Shown: positions 1 to 11,624, counted from the stretch's first letter. The stretch: 64,000 bases of DNA from Climacium dendroides (GCA_950106755.1 OX467087.1:7072047-7136046); one strand, 5' to 3'. Made by a program: numbers and translations. The notes: generated by a model not told the origin, from the letters alone.

Positions 1-1221
1 GCCTTATGACCCTATCAATGACCATGGAAGATATACAGTAGAAGAATATCAACATTTTGTTTTATGAATGCTACCCATCATTCTAAACAAGTTAGATGAT
101 AAACCCTCGGAAGCATGTTGTTTGGTGGGGCGTCTCCTTATTGACATTGGACATTATTTCTTTGTTCGCACAAGAAGTGAAGGATGGACTGAAGATGACC
201 TACATATTGTTCAAGTACTCTTTCAAAAATGGCGAATACATTCAGAAGCACTTAATGGTCCAAATGGAAGGCCACTAGAATATGCAGTTGGAGCAAGTCA
301 CATCCTAAAAGATGTTAGGTGGTTTGGACACTCAGATGTGTATTGGTGCTTTCCATTTGAACGGGAGGTTCAAAAGTATCAGAGCATCAAGACAAACCAA
401 AAATCGGTGGAAGCAACATTCATAAAGTACACTTCCCATAGATTGTTTCAAAAAGTACAAATTTGCATGCAAGTTGAAAGTGATGAATTAGAAAGCACTG
501 AAAGAGCAGTGGCTCAATTGCATGATGTAATGATGTTTCCAAAAGGCACAGTTCAAAATCATGAAGATGATTTTTCATGCTCAGCATAGCATAAATTTTT
601 TTGTTTATATGTGAGTTCAAAGTGGAGAGCATTGGAAATATTTCAGTCCATAATGGAAGCACCTCAAGATTGTGCATGTGTCATTTCAACTAAACAAAAG
701 AGAATCGTTATCAGCAAAAAGAACAACAAACATGTTGATGCATCTCCAAATATTTCATCTTATTTGTGGCATCGTTTTGGCGGATGGGAAACCTCACGTC
801 CACCATTGGTACTCCTTCATAAAAGGTGTATGTTGGGAAGGATTATATATAAAACTGGCGATGATGTGGTTGTGCAAAATGATGAGTTACATGGAACCCC
901 TTACAAAGGTAGAATTCGAGAAATATTTAGTCATGTCGTCATGAGCATAATGGACACATACAAATATATTTTTCGGCAGACTACTACCAGCATTCTCCAC
1001 AAATAGTGAATGGATTACAAATTGATAGAGTAGATCCAATTACTAGAATGAATTTAATCAAAAATGACTTTTTTGTTAAATTTGACGACACATGCATAAG
1101 ACCCATGTCTTGTATTTTGCACAAGTTTATGTGCATAAAAAATCCAAAACAAGGTAGAAACAAAAATATAGCATACAAAGTGCAAGATCTTAGAAAACAA
1201 GACAAATTGATGAACATGTAA
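1..1221 (+). pseudogene. Decayed transposon-type coding region
   Basis: Several overlapping frames look like one former protein broken by frameshifts. Residues translated from 68-589 form a continuous block with a conserved-looking stretch (KWRIHSEALNGPNGRPLEY, then a segment rich in aromatic and charged residues ending near VYWCFPFEREVQKY). The next block is in another frame (611-1006), and a third (about 985-1221) contains VNGLQIDRVDP and CILHKFMCIKNPKQG. The style resembles the C-terminal half of large cut-and-paste plant transposases or their companion proteins, in the manner of CACTA/TNP2-associated domains, but I do not recognise a precise family and no catalytic triad is visible. The left end is cut by the window. 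Called a pseudogene because no single frame covers the block. Function today: probably none. Confidence 0.45.
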
Positions 1222-2179
1222 GGCGATGTATTTTGTAACATGTTAATTCATTTGAGAAGACCTTTCTCTTTTGATGAATGTGTATAAAACTATTGATGTG
1301 ACTTTAAAATTATGAACGGTTGATCCTTTGTAATTGTGCAAAAAGAATGCTTGAAACTTATATGATATCAAAATTTATAGATAATGTAGTTCTTCAAGTA
1401 GTTTAAGCAATATATTTATTGAAAAGAATAACTTATAAAATTTATTTTTTTCTTCAATTTTTATAGTTCTTTAGAAAAATATATTAAATAGGGTTTAATT
1501 CATTTGCTAGAAAAATCTCACTATTCATTGCATTGTGTTCAAATTTAATCTTAAAGCTACTATTTATTAGATCTTTCTTTTTTTTGCCTGAATATTGAGA
1601 ATTGAATTAAATAAAAGACTTTGAAGTTTATTTTAAAGTAGTAAATACATAAGTGCCTACAAGCTAAAACTCCTCATAACTTTCATCTCATACATATGAA
1701 AATTGAATTCCAGCAGTTGTAATAAGGAAGGCCATTATTCCAAGTTTTCTTCTCCTTCTCATAACTAATTTTGCAAAGCTCCAAATAATATGAAACAACT
1801 TGGATTCCATGCCAATTCCTCTTTTCTTTCAAGAAAAATTTCCTGAAAAATACTACAAGATGTTTAACCTCCCAAAAATTCAATTTCAGCACGTAGATGA
1901 TCACTTTTTTAACCTCCTATCATACTCAAGGCTTCTCAGTTGAACTCAACATGTGAAGCCCTCCATTCGCTCCCTAAATTCGGTGATCTATTCAGAAATT
2001 GAAAGAGCTGCTTTCGGCCACTTATTCCACGACCATCCCCTTGGTCAGCTTCAAGAAGGTGAAGGACTGACGTGTTTAGTGGGAGGCAACTCAATGGCGA
2101 TTTAACTGGGGCGGGATATGGAATTTAGCCCCCATTGATTGATTAGCCGAGAGGGCTAGACAGTCCATAGTTCCCAGTG
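1222..2179. other. AT-rich intergenic stretch, no gene seen
   Basis: Poly-A/T runs and no coding signal. A less AT-rich patch at about 1930-2175 has no convincing reading frame and ends where the 165-bp satellite starts. Confidence 0.5.
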
Positions 2180-2885
2180 TTATGGGTACACTTGATTCTA
2201 TATACATATGTAAAAATTTGTGATATTTTCTTATTTGGTTTACTAAATTACAATCCACCTAACATACATTCATTTAAAATTGAAAATAATAACATGAATT
2301 TCAAAATTATTTTCATGAATTCCACAAAATTAGAAAAAACTAGAACTTATGGGTACACTTAATTCTATACATATACGTAGAAATTTGTGATATTTTCTTA
2401 TTTGGTTCAGTAAATTACAATCCATCTAACATACATTCATTTAAAAATTAAAAAATAACATGAATTTCAAAATTATTCTTATGAATTCCTCAAAATTAGA
2501 AAATTTAAAACTTATGAGTACACTTCATTCTATACACATACGTAGAAATTTCTAATATTTTCTTATTTGGTTCACTAAATTACAACCCACTTTACATACA
2601 TTCATTTAGAATTCAAAAAATAACATGAATTTCAAAATTATTCTTATGAATTCCACAAAACCAAAAAATTTAGAACTTATGGGTACACTTAATTTTATAC
2701 ACATAAGTAAAAATTTATAATATTTTTTTATTTGGTTCACTAAATTACAAAACACCTAACATACATTCATTTGTAATTGAAATAATAACATGCATTTCAA
2801 AATTATTCTCATGAATTCCACAAAATTAAAAAATTTAGAACTTATGGGTATAGTTCATTCTATACACATACTTAGAAATTTATAT
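2180..2885 (+). repeat. 165-bp AT-rich tandem satellite, block 1
   Basis: Unit starts marked by TTATGGGTACACTT or close variants fall at 2180, 2347, 2512, 2677 and 2842, giving periods of 167, 165, 165 and 165 bp. Each unit also carries recognisable blocks such as CTATACACATACGTAGAAAT, TAACATACATTCATTT and CATGAATTTCAAAATTATT. About 4.3 units are present, visibly diverged from one another. A second block in the same orientation lies at 6817-7023. The length is in the range of nucleosome-sized plant satellites, but a retroelement-internal repeat is equally possible. Confidence 0.85.
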
Positions 2886-3078
2886 CTTCAAATAATAGCA
2901 AATGGTAGGATGTACATTTCAAGGACCACAAGGTACATCCCATGTTTATGCATGTTGGTTTAGGATCCCTTACCTTCAAGTCAACTTTTGTTTCTGCATG
3001 TGATCAAGTGAAGATACATCCAGAGTTTCTGTGGTGAAAATGCAAACACTAGATGACATGCCTTAAACAATTCACACA

Positions 3079-3603
3079 ATGGACATTAGACTGATCCAAC
3101 TGAAGAAATTAGAGGACCGTTGGGAAAAGATGACCCCTGCAAATTGGACGACACGTTTCTTAAGCACTAGGGTGGAAGCCACTATTTGTACGTACACCAT
3201 TGGAGAAGGCCAAAAACTTTGTGTGATAGAAAAATTGTTGCGCATACATGACATAGAAAATAGGCTAGAAACTCGCAAATTCATTGGATGGAGTAGCAAA
3301 GACATGAAGAAGCATTTGAAGGAGGCTCACATATTTCAAAGTGTCGTAGAATAACAAAGGCAAGAACAGCAAAACGTGAACTATCAATATGATGGATGGG
3401 AACAAGATGACCGACGACAGCAACGTTTGACCAACGACTTCTTGCAAAACGCACATTGTAAGTTTCCGGGTGGACTCAAGAAAAGAAATGGTGTTATCTC
3501 CATCATGTTCCATCGTGCCGGTATAGGTGGACCATTGCCTCGTGATTGGCCCGACCAAGCCACAGCAGTTCGCCAATTTGTAACACAATACGGAGCCAAT
3601 TGA
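3079..3603 (+). pseudogene. Decayed ORF of unknown family, one in-frame stop
   Basis: One frame reads from 3079 to the stop ending at 3603, interrupted only by a TAA just after 3351, giving pieces of 91 and about 80 residues. The protein is charged and polar, with WSSKDMKKHLKEAH near the end of the first piece and a basic stretch FPGGLKKRNG in the second. No signal peptide or membrane segment is seen. I do not recognise the family. Its setting between a satellite block and a terminal-inverted-repeat element suggests a transposon-borne gene. An ATG at 3079 is the first in frame but the true start is unknown. Confidence 0.35.
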
Positions 3604-4051
3604 CGTACACACATACATTAGAAGAATTTTGGGGTCACTAGAAGGCCCTCAATGGGTTGCCTGTGGTAAAAAAGAAGTACCCTACCCAGCGAAATAGGTA
3701 CTGCAAACAAAGGATTATCAATGGTGCCACTGCACACCATCAACTTGAATTGTTTCGGGTATAGCCAATCGATTCTCACCACTTCCATGCCTAGTTGGAC
3801 AGAGAAGTACAGTTACGAAGTAAAATCCAACTTTTACCATAGGCAACCCAGTTGAATTTTGCTTGTTGTGAGTATTCGATAGCGGCCTTCAAGTCATGGC
3901 CAATACTGCGTCCCAAAAAAAACTTATAATATTTTCAAGTTTATATTAAATTAATGCAAGGACAGCAACGGATAATGGAGGGAAGGTGACAACATGGCAA
4001 TTGAAATTGCCGGGAGATGTGCTAGATAAATTGCGGTTTTCAAGAATCTCG
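3604..4051. other. No gene recognised
   Basis: Moderate GC, possibly a continuation of the broken ORF before it, but stops occur in all frames and nothing is recognisable. Confidence 0.4.
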
Positions 4052-4696
4052 TTAACCCCTAAATGCCCAAGGCCTGTTTCCAGCTTCTTGAAACTTGCTC
4101 CAAATTGAACAAAATGCCAACAATTTAACAAGATGTATCAATTTTTTTTAAATTGTAACCGTACAAATTCAAACTAGACATGTTAGAGATTGCATAGGAA
4201 AAGAAAGCACAACAATATCACTTATGGAGTGAAAGATTATAATGTTTGACTATGAGGGTGTTAAAATTGCAAAAAAAAATTGAAGTCTTTTTCGCAAATC
4301 AAATCTAAAACTATGGTGACCAAAAAAATATGAGGTTAACAAGCCTAACTTGTATAACCCCAATCAATTTACAACTTCTCAAAATTTACTCTACAACTTT
4401 TTAAAATGAATTTAGAATGTGATTTTTTCTCCAAGATCTAGTGTATTTGAGGCTCATTTCCAAGAGCTTTTAACACTACGGAGAGTCAAGATTGCACAGG
4501 GTATCCTTGCACAAGATCTCTTATAGAAAAATCATTGTCATTTATTTTCAAGATCAGACTTTTGGTGCTAAAATTAGACTTAGTAAAAAACATTCTAAAA
4601 ATATAAATTAATAATAATAACAAATTGATTAGGTTTTATTTAACTTCAAAGTTTTGCAAACACCATATTTTGGTGCCTCGGGCATTTAGGGGTTAA
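4052..4696. mobile_element. TTAA-flanked terminal-inverted-repeat element, copy A
   Basis: The ends are inverted copies: left TTAACCCCTAAATGCCCAAG, right the reverse complement with a single mismatch over about 22 bases. TTAA sits at both extremities (4052-4055 and 4693-4696). The 645-bp interior is AT-rich and has no ORF, so this is non-autonomous. Related ends occur at 13555-14479, its mirror 46108-47032, 54485-55071 and 55269-56184. A TTAA target duplication followed by CCC is the hallmark of piggyBac elements; assignment to that superfamily is an inference from the ends only. Confidence 0.6.
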
Positions 4697-4836
4697 TGTA
4701 TTTTGAGGGTGGGTGATAGGCAATTAGTGCGGAAGTAGTGATTGAGCATCGAACGTCCAGTATGGAGCCCCAGCGTAGAAATTCTACACCACAGGTAGAG
4801 GTGCAAAGTGTGGTCATTTATAATGACAAGGATCTT

Positions 4837-5215
4837 GCCACGAGTCCAGTGCGGTTTACCCGGTCACCCCGAGAATTGTAATTCTTTGGTGCCACGAGTC
4901 CAGTGCGGTTTACCCGGTCACCCCGAGAATTGTAATTTTTTAGTGCCACGAGTCCAATGCAGTTCTAGCAAGTAATTCTTTGGTGGCAATAATTCTTTGG
5001 TGCCACCACTACTAGAAATTTCAGCAATTTTAGTCAATTCGGTCGCGTTGATTTGGTCATTTTTTGACAGAAATTTGCTGAAATCTGTTGATTTCAGCAT
5101 CTGTTGATTTCAGCAAATTTCTGTCAAAAAATGACCAAATCAACGCGACCGAATTGACTGGAATTGCTGAAATTTTTAGTAGTGCATGAGTCCAATGCGG
5201 TTTTTCAGAGTCTTA
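4837..5215 (+). repeat. 54-bp tandem repeat split by a MITE
   Basis: Units beginning GCCACGAGTCCAGTGCGG start at 4837, 4891 and 4945 (period 54), followed by a shortened unit. The sequence GAGTCCAATGCGG resumes at 5188, after the foldback element at 5007-5184, so the insertion interrupted the array. The decayed coiled-coil ORF on the minus strand runs into the right part of the array. Confidence 0.8.
5007..5184. mobile_element. 178-bp foldback MITE with CACTA-like ends
   Basis: The two halves are almost perfect reverse complements, meeting near 5100, so the whole element can fold into one hairpin of about 85 bp per arm. The ends read CACTACTAGAAATTTCAGC and its complement (one mismatch). The flanks, CAC on the left and CAT on the right, fit a 3-bp target duplication with one later change, as the uninterrupted 54-bp repeat has CAC here. 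A 3-bp duplication and CACTA termini match the CACTA (En/Spm) superfamily; there is no coding capacity. Confidence 0.8.
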
Positions 5216-6087
5216 TAAATAATTGTGTAACATTTGTGGGTAACTCCAGCACCATCACAAGCATCCAACATTGTGTCTGGACTCACACTATCCCCAATGC
5301 GCTCCAGCAAGGTTTTTTGTATCAAACTAGTCCCGCGGCTCATCACCGGTTCTTTGATCAATGCTGAAGCCTCATCCTGCAATAGAAAACTTGCAAGACA
5401 TGTAGCAGTTAGTGCTTGGGTAGGAGCATCTCTACTTAGTCTCTTTTTCGCTCTACAATTCCTATTGTTTTGTTGAATACTCATCACAACTGATGGTTGC
5501 AATTGAGCCCGCAACTGGGTCCGGCGTCTCTTAGCATACCCGGAGCCTTTAGCTAGTTCAGCCAAATTCTTCATCTGAGTCCCATGTACTCGTTTTCGTA
5601 AACCTCGCGGGGTTACCACCATGGACTTCACCCTTTCTTGTAATGACAGGTAATCAGCCTTGTACCTTAGCAATTCAACCTCTAGTGCCTTGACCTTTTA
5701 TTCATGCTGCATGTTTTCGACAACGTTATCGTCGCTTCTCTGCATCAGCAGACCTCTCAATTCGCAACATGTTGCTTCTAGTACCTGAACATTACGCTCC
5801 AATTGATTATTTTCGTCTCTGTATTACGTAGTGGCATTTGACATGCTAGTAACCTCGACTTGAAGTTCATGACAATGCTGACGTAGCTGAACTATTTCTT
5901 GTTCATAACCTGTGATCCTTGATTGCAATGTGAAGACATTACGTTCTAGAACCTTTATACTTTCTTCACCTACTAACCGTTTGGTATAACCCAACATCCC
6001 AATCTCTCCATTGCATACAAACTCTAAATATTCCTTTGTATTGCAGAATAGTGGCAGAAGCTTAGTTACAGGATCTGCAGGATACAA
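5176..6087 (-). pseudogene. Decayed coiled-coil protein gene, unknown family
   Basis: A single minus-strand frame runs from an ATG at 6087 to a stop near 5176, broken by two in-frame stops (just below 5824 and near 5700). The N-terminal piece (87 residues) ends in a heptad-rich stretch with many Glu, Gln and Leu (SRITGYEQEIVQLRQHCHEL), and the frame continues as coiled coil through the broken part. The C-terminal 165 residues begin with a basic stretch (TPRGLRKRVHGTQMK, then YAKRRRTQLRAQLQ) that could bind nucleic acid or act as a nuclear signal. The last residues overlap the inserted MITE, so the natural C-terminus is lost. I do not recognise the family. A transposon or domesticated-transposon origin is likely from the context. 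Confidence 0.4.
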
Positions 6088-6816
6088 CCGGCCGTCAACC
6101 TACAAATCTATATTTGTATGACCGGCCATTCCCCTCGCTGCAAAGCTAGACTCCGAAGCTTGCGAAGCTAGGTTCTTGCCCCTCCTAATGAGTAGGGCAT
6201 ATTTTTAGTCTAGAGAAATCTGCGGAATGTATGTATTCGTAATATTGCGGAGTGCCATGCTGTAGCAAGGCAGAGGTGCAGAGTGACCGCAAGCTACTTA
6301 GAGCTAAACCGTTGCACTAACCGCCACCACCACAAGTTCTCACTAACCGTAATTTGCTTCGCTGGAAATTGCTCCCGCCACATGAATCTAAGGTGGCAAG
6401 AGGGCTTGGAGTTCCCGCCATTGACAAAACAATAAAAAATTCTATGCTAAACTTGATGCACCACACAAGGACAAATAATTTTCCGGAGCATTGGTAATAG
6501 TACCAATGTACATGCGGTACTCGGCGCCCATCAGTACTTGAAGTTCTTGGTGATGCCTACAGGGTGCCCAAGGGTCAAAAGTCCACACAAATGGCTGCCC
6601 ACCCAGGCTCTTAGAGGGCCTTCTGGAGAGTTGAGAAGTTTTCTAATTCTTGCGAAACGTACCTGAAGACCTAAGAATAGTTGAATTCTACATTTGAGTC
6701 AGTAGATACCAATCATATGCCTTGAATCAGTAGGAATCATTCAAGTACAATAACGCATAATATGTAGTGTTTTCCAAAATTGTATATGGATTCATAAAAA
6801 TATAAATGTTTGCAAC
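6088..6816. other. No gene recognised
   Basis: Higher GC than its surroundings up to about 6620, perhaps upstream sequence of the broken minus-strand gene, then AT-rich. No frame, RNA gene or terminal repeat could be supported. Confidence 0.4.
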
Positions 6817-7023
6817 TTATAGGTCTATTTAATTCTATACACATACGTAGAAATTTATAATATTTTCTTATATGATCCACTAAATTACAGCCCACCTAAC
6901 ATACATTCATTTATAATTTAAAAAATAACATGAATTTCAAAATTATTCTCATGAATTCCACAAAATTAGAATATTTAAAACTTATGGGTACACTTAATTC
7001 TATACACATACGTAAAAATTTGC
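6817..7023 (+). repeat. 165-bp satellite, block 2
   Basis: Unit starts at 6817 and 6982 (period 165) match the units of 2180-2885 in sequence and orientation. The second unit is cut after about 40 bp at 7023, where the gypsy coding sequence begins without an intervening 5' LTR, so this is a rearrangement or insertion junction. Confidence 0.8.
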
Positions 7024-10000
7024 AAAAGCTGTGGGTTGAAGCATGAAGTTATGGTACAAACAAAATATAAGACTATGGCAAAGAAGGTGAAATCGGTAGC
7101 AACTCAATTACCAACGGTTACTGACAAACATATCAAACAAGCTATGAATGAGCTGAGATTAAGGGAAACAAGGAAGATTGGGTATAAATTTACTAAAGAA
7201 TTAATGACAAAGTTGAAGATAAGAGGGGGTGAATTCTTGAATGAACTAGAGAAAAAGAGGTTCCGAAACATTCTCTCTAAATGTGGCAAAGTTTTTGCTT
7301 CTTCTCCAGATGAATTTGGATGTGTTCATTCTAGTGTTGGTGCACCAATAGTTATTTTCACAGTGTCACATATACCGTGGGATTTGAAGCCTATACCGAT
7401 ACCTCGGACATTGCTTCTGAAATTGGTGGATTTGTTAAAGGAGAAGATGCCTATGGGAATACTTGAACCTTCAATGGCTCCATATTCTAACCGTTGGTTG
7501 ACAATACTCAAAAAGTCTAGTGCATTAAGGTTTATTTAAGACATGCAGCCAACTAATAGAGTTACTATTAGAAACAAGGGTTCCGGGCCAATTGTAGACA
7601 AGGTTGCCGAAGTATTTGCAGGGCATGCCATCTGTTCTATAAAAGACTTATATTCTGGTTATCATAATTTCAACTTGCAAATGAAAGCAAGGATTTGACA
7701 ACCATGAAGACTCTATTAGAACTTATGAGAATGTGCACATTACCGTAAAAAGCCACGACTTCAATGGCACATATGCAAAATGCTATGAATCAAGTTTTAA
7801 GAGATTTTGTGCCTATATAAATTATACCTTTTGTAGATGATGTGCATATTAAAGGTTGCAAAGAAGAATTTGATGACTTGACCATAGATGATGATAGATG
7901 ATGATGACCATAGATGATGACTTGACCATAGACTTGACCATAGATGATGGTTGCAGAATATTTGTGAAGAATTATATTGAAGATGTGGAGAAGAGTTTGA
8001 ATAGACTTGAAGATGTGGATCTCACGCTATCTATTGATAAATCCAAGTTTGGTGTTGATGAAATTATAGTGGTTGGAAACTTGTATGGAAGATATGGCAG
8101 GAAATCTAACCTTGAAAAAGTAGATGCTATCTCAAGAATGAAGGCATGTAGTAGCATTACCGAAGTAAGGAGGTTTTTGGAAGCTTGTATCTTCTATCAG
8201 ATTTGGATTCCTTATTTTGCTCACATGGCCGATCCATTATATTAGTTTTTGAGGACAGGAATTAAATTCAAGTGGAAGCAACAACAAGATTTGGCTATGG
8301 AAGGATTGAAGGAAATTTTAAAGTCTCCACCAGTTTTAAAGTAAGTTGATTATGATTGTGGCAGACCAATCATTGTAACAGTTGATACAAACCTAATTGC
8401 AATAGGTTGGACTATAGGTCAAATGATGCAGAAGGTAGACGGTTTGCTAGAAGATTTGGGGCAAGAAGTCTCACGGAGCATCAAAGTCATATCCTTAAGT
8501 GAAAAGGGAGCTTTTAGGTGCAGTTATTGCAATAAAAGCAAACGAAAACTATTTGATTGGTGCCAATGTTGTCTTGGAGACAAATTGTCTACCATTACTT
8601 GGTATGGTGGCTAATTGTCCTACTCTAGACATTGTCATGCTATGTTGGATAGTATACATTAGATCAGTAAATCCTATGTTAACACGTATTACTAGCAAGG
8701 AGAATTTTGTGGCCAATATGTTGTTTAGAGCCAAATATATGTGTGAAGACAAGATGGAGGCACAAGAGATTAGTGATGACTATGAAAGAGAAGATTATGG
8801 CTATGTTTTGATGGTTAATGAGGTAAATTCAAGTGATGGTGATCTATCGTTCAAAAAAGAACTATATCAAGGAAAATTGAAGGATATTGGCATGTATTTG
8901 AGCACTCTGGAAAGGCAAGAAGGTTGGTTAGACAAGACTTTTAAAGATATCAGACATCAGTCTTATAATTATTTATTGGAACACGATTTCTTATGGAAAA
9001 GGCCAAAAAGAAAGGATGGAGTGCCATTGAAGGTGGTTGATGATAAAGAAACCAAAATTCAAATTCTTAAAGAATTCATGATATTCTTTGGGCTGGACAT
9101 AGATGAGTTTGGGCCACTTATTACAAGATCAAAGAGTGATATGGGTAGAGGGGTTTGTACAAAGATGTAGAAGATTTTGTGGCTTTTTGTATAACTTGCC
9201 AGCTACAGTCCAAAGTGAGATTTAGATATGAACTGCATCTTACATATCTATTATCCATACATTTTCAATGGGTAATTGACTTGGTTGTGATGCCATTAGG
9301 ATTGTAGAGTATGAAGTACCTTGTTTTATCAAGGGAAGAGCTCTCCAACTTTGTTGAAGGTCGAGCCTTAAGAACCAAGTCTACAGAAAGAGTTTGTTGA
9401 TTTATACTAGAAGATATTTTCAGTAGATATGGTAGTATTGGCAAGATGAGAACAGATCGTAGAGAGTTGGATGCAATGGAAGCCAGAGAGTTTTTTAAGA
9501 GATATGGAGTGAAGTTAAAGCTCACAACAGCCTATAATCTTGAGGCAAATGGCAAGAATGAAAGGAGACATCCTCCTATCATTAATGCTTTGGTTAAGGC
9601 ATGTAAAGGAAAACCAAGACAGTGGCCAAAGCTTCTACCATTTCCTTTATAGGTGGACAGAACCACTAACAACACTAATATTGGCTATATGCCAATTGAA
9701 CTTATGTTTGGCCAAAAGCCTATTATGTCTGCAGAAGAATCAGTGCCTATATGGGTAATTATGGATTGGGAAGATAGCATAACAAGAGAGAAATTACTTG
9801 AACTTCGCATCAAACAACTTGAAAGGTTGCCTGAAGACCAGAAGATGGCATTAGAAAGGTTAAAGGCAGCTAGATTGGAAAACAAGGAGAGGTTTGACAA
9901 GACTGATAGATTGAAGACCAAACCAATTTATGTTGGAGATTGGGTGATTGTATTTGACAGTAGTCTTGAACATCAACATAGCTCTCTCAGAAAATTTACA

Positions 10001-10240
10001 CGAAAATGGTTTGGACTCTATGTGGTGAGAAAAGTGCACACAAATGGTACTTATTCACTTTGAGAGTTAGATGGGACTCCCTTAAGAGTTCTGGTGGCTG
10101 ACAAACAAATCAAGGCATTTCGAAGAAGAAATGGTCAAATTCATATCGAAGATGATGAGGCTTTCTTACCTCCACTACAAGATCAAGAAGATGATGAAGA
10201 CCTAATACAAGATGAAGATGAGGATAAAGAAGGATAAATC
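7024..10240 (+). mobile_element. Degenerate Ty3/gypsy retrotransposon pol
   Basis: Order reverse transcriptase, RNase H, integrase identifies Ty3/gypsy. Reverse transcriptase: PYSNRWLTILKKS with a conserved downstream DLYSGY (about 7650) and the active-site FVDD at about 7830-7842. The end of the domain (EVRRFLEACIFYQIWIPYFAHM) lies at about 8165-8230. RNase H: TVDTNLIAIGWTIGQ at about 8380-8425, then a frameshift to KRELLGAVIAIKANENYLIG from 8502. Integrase: a CxxC remnant (CITCQLQSK) near 9190, core DLVVMPLGL at 9281, a TDRRELDA segment at 9451 and ANGKNERRH near 9550. The C-terminal part extends to 10063 and an acidic tail to 10236. Stops at 7539, 8245, 9170 and 9652 and several frameshifts make it dead. 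No protease, gag or 5' LTR is seen. Confidence 0.9.
7873..7952 (+). repeat. Short tandem expansion inside the reverse transcriptase
   Basis: GACTTGACCATAGATGATGA and partial copies are repeated four to five times directly after the FVDD active-site region. This inserts Asp/Thr/Ile-rich residues and a frame change absent from a normal reverse transcriptase. It is a local replication-slippage expansion in a dead element. Confidence 0.7.
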
Positions 10241-10726
10241 TAGCACATACCGGAGGATGTGCAAGTTTAGAGGGGGTGGATGTCGCATCGTACATGCTTA
10301 CATTATGTACAAATTCATATTTGTTGTTAAAGTAGACGATTTTTTGGATAATTTATTTCATTTATGTGAAGTAAACTCTACATTTTTTACCTCTATTAGA
10401 CAACTATTTGGCATTAGTTTGTTTATTTATATACTTGAATACATTTTGAGATTTTAATTTAGGTTTGGAAAAAAATGAAGGCAACGAATGAATTTAAGCC
10501 CATGTGATTATTTAGGGGCCAAAATTCATTGGAGTATGGGCTTACGTGGAGAGTATGGGAGCTTAGGTGGAGTGTATGGGAGGTGAGGTGGAAGTATGGA
10601 GGATGAGGTAGAGGTTGAAGGGGAGGGTCATCTTCCTCCTCCACATGGTTGCTTAGGAGAACCGTGACTTTAGAGAGTCATGGCTCATTGTACATGGAAA
10701 GGTTTGTAATGAAATTTTATGAAATT

Positions 10727-11320
10727 GTGTATCATGTTTTGGTGATTTCAAAATGCTATCACTCGTTCTATTTGGAGTTTCTTTGCAAAAGTTATGGGCT
10801 TGAGAGTGAGGTAGTGAAGAGTTGCCTTTCATTTGAAGTGAGAGAACTTTGACTAGTTGTGGAAATCGAAAAGTATTCTAGTTTGAGATGAAATTTGAAG
10901 GGGTTGTAGATCTTTGTGTTAGCTTTCCAAAATGATCTCACACTTTTGATTTGAAGCTATGATGAAAAAGTTATGGGCTTGAGAGTGAGGTAGTGAAGAG
11001 CTGTCTTTTAATTGAAGTGAGAGAACTTTGACTAGCTGTAGAAATCGTACAATATCTTAGATTAGAGTGAAATTTGGAGAGGTTGTAGATATTTGTGTTA
11101 GTTTTCCAAAATGAACTCACACTCTTCATTTGGAGTTATCATGAAGAAGTTATGAACTTAGAGGTGAGGTAGTGAGGAGCTGCCTTCCATTTGAAGTGGG
11201 TAAACTTTGACCAGCTATAGAAGTTGGACAGTATCTTAGATTGGAGTGAAATTTGGAGGGGTTTTAGAATTTTGTGTTAGATTTCTAGAAAGACCTCATA
11301 CTCTTCATTTGGAGATTTGG
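10727..11320 (+). repeat. 179-bp tandem repeat inside the LTR
   Basis: AAGTTATGGGCTTGAGAGTG or variants begin at 10789, 10968 and 11147 (period exactly 179). The fourth unit is partial (TTTGGAGATTTGG at about 11308). About 3.3 units, moderately diverged. The unit contains recurring GAACTTTGACTAG and TTTCCAAAATGA blocks. Internal LTR repeats of this kind can carry enhancer activity, but that is not shown here. Confidence 0.85.
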
Positions 11321-11488
11321 AGAGTTTGTCACACTCAAAATAGTGGCGGATACTTCTTCAAAAGGAGTTAGGAGCTTCATATGTAATTTCTACCCCTTTT
11401 GTTTAAATATGTGATATTTTATTTAGCCTAAATGGCACATTTTAGGAATATATGATCATTTTATGTTTCATATGGCTTACATGCTCTT

Positions 11489-11496
11489 ATATAAAG
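11489..11496 (+). promoter_or_regulatory. TATA box of the LTR promoter
   Basis: TATATAAA sits about 1.2 kb into the proposed LTR and about 120 bp before its proposed end, the usual place for the U3 promoter of a plant LTR. Assignment rests on motif and position only. Confidence 0.4.
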
Positions 11497-11624
11497 GAGT
11501 CATGAACATTTATGTACACTAAATTATCTAAACACGGGATCCTTCATTTTCTAGGCCCAATCTAGTTGCAGCTAGATTCCCCGCGTTTTTCCAAGGTAAG
11601 GCCTCTCTATCCGACACGGGTGAA

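Larger units (their letters stand above)
10270..11616 (+). repeat. Probable 3' LTR of the gypsy element
   Basis: A purine tract GAGGGGGTGGA (10270-10280) follows the end of pol and is followed by TG at 10281, the expected polypurine tract and LTR start. A TATA box at 11489-11496 and GC-richer leader-like sequence follow. The proposed end, CA at 11615-11616, is the weakest point, since no 5' LTR is present to define it. Nothing in the LTR codes for a recognisable protein. Confidence 0.5.

Noticed and set aside
2180..7023. CRISPR-like arrays (regularly spaced repeats at 2180-2885 and 4837-5000)
   Set aside because: Units are contiguous tandem repeats without unique spacers, in a plant nuclear context.
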